Below are positions 63,401 to 64,000 of a stretch of 64,000 nucleotides of DNA, piece after piece. The stretch covers positions 1,178,001 through 1,242,000 of the forward strand of contig NC_026660.2 in NCBI RefSeq assembly GCF_000004075.3, given 5' to 3'. Every line of letters begins with the position of its first letter. Position 1 is the first letter of the stretch. A model generated the notes under the pieces. The model searched no databases. It was not told the origin of the DNA and worked only from the letters and a program-made list of their open reading frames with translations. The position numbers and the translations under genes are program-made. The DNA is from Cucumis sativus. Its lineage: Eukaryota; Streptophyta; Magnoliopsida; Cucurbitales; Cucurbitaceae.

Positions 63401-64000
63401 CCTCAGATGGTTTGCTCAAACAGTACACAATTTTCTTGCGATAATTTGTGTGGAAATCCTCTTCCCTGTACAAATCATTATTGTACAAAAACTTGCCATG
63501 CACTCAAGAGCCAACATCCATCACCATCCCTTCGAGACTTGAGTGAGCCATGCGAAAAGTGTAATCTTCCTTGTGAAAAGGTTGGCATCATCACTTTTGA
63601 TATATTGTGTGATCTTCTGTTTTTCCCTTTCTTCACCTTTGACGTGGAAGTCTACATAGTTTTTTTTTCACAACACGAAAGCTTTACAACTTTATCGTCT
63701 TATATTACAATAATTAGTTTTCTTCAATCCTCAAAATTTATTTTCCTAGGAGAGGAAGCCTAAATGTGCACATCCATGTCCCTTAAAATGCCATCCTGGA
63801 GATTGTCCTCCCTGCAAAGTGCTTTTAAAACGTTCATGCCACTGCGGTTCAATGGTCCATGTTTTTGAGTGTATGTATTACATTAGTCTGTCTCTGGAAG
63901 AGCAAATAACTATACGATCGTGCAGTGGACCTTGCCACAGGTAGTCAATGATACTATTTCTTGTTGGTGATAATTTGCTTTTTCGTTTTCCTTAATAAAG
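60485..64000 (+). CDS. NFXL2: NF-X1-type zinc finger protein (NFXL2-like), 3' end outside window
   Basis: Exons seen: 60485-61615, 61747-61860, 61934-61989, 62242-62308, 62507-62599, 62940-63025, 63128-63290, 63407-63580, 63750-63940, then a donor; about 691 residues so far and no stop. A Ser/Asp-rich N-terminus is followed by a RING-type zinc finger (about 70-140: CLICLE, then HLFCIQSW, then WNCPKCR) and about ten NF-X1 Cys/His repeats such as [18 protein letters not shown] and [22 protein letters not shown] plus NF-X1 repeats is the domain set of plant NFXL proteins, nuclear regulators of stress, defence and clock responses, possibly E3 ligases. The short acidic N-terminus and PKPPPKPEF plus [12 protein letters not shown] insertion point to NFXL2 rather than the larger NFXL1; that choice is from memory. 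The final exon(s) lie beyond 64000. Confidence 0.88.

Overview
This is a nuclear plant (eudicot) genomic segment. Gene bodies are split by many AT-rich GT-AG introns, the spacers are AT-rich and full of degenerate repeats, and every recognisable product is a typical land-plant protein, including a plastid-targeted anthranilate synthase, LRR-XII receptor kinases and a PH-less plant PLC. The repeat style (a tRNA-derived SINE, palindromic elements with runs such as TTTGCAAATATAGCAAAA) reminds me of Cucurbitaceae. That family-level guess is inference only.

Layout. 1-10.0 kb: no supportable gene; decayed repeats, including an LTR-like stretch, a degenerate CAACTTCGATGACCACC-type array and a GATTGTTATTT-type array. 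10.55-14.97 kb (+): five-exon gene for a basic Pro/Ser/Thr/Arg-rich protein of the plant BPP type, with a SINE in its second intron. 15-18.6 kb: repeats, including a palindromic MITE-like element. 18.63-22.05 and 25.41-28.75 kb (+): tandem pair of two-exon non-RD LRR receptor kinases. 30.11-35.14 kb (-): eleven-exon anthranilate synthase alpha subunit. 38.65-39.38 kb (-): two exons matching only the membrane-spanning N-terminus of a plant alpha/beta-hydrolase family; the hydrolase part is absent. 42.29-46.58 kb (+): twelve-exon ADCK1-like ABC1/UbiB kinase. 47.4-52.2 kb (+): GINS subunit PSF3, with E2F-type sites far upstream and a probable 5'-UTR intron. 54.15-58.70 kb (+): nine-exon phosphoinositide-specific PLC. 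60.49 kb to the right edge (+): NF-X1-type zinc-finger protein (NFXL2-like), incomplete.

The genes are independent housekeeping, defence or signalling loci; there is no operon or cluster logic apart from the receptor-kinase duplication. I assembled exons by hand from splice consensus, reading-frame continuity and family resemblance. All junctions listed keep frame, and the total coding length of each complete gene is divisible by three. I found no tRNA or rRNA genes, CRISPR arrays or organellar insertions, and no sign of a new multi-gene system. The items most worth a second look are the truncated hydrolase-like gene, the E2F sites upstream of PSF3, the receptor-kinase pair and several small repeat families that recur within the window.
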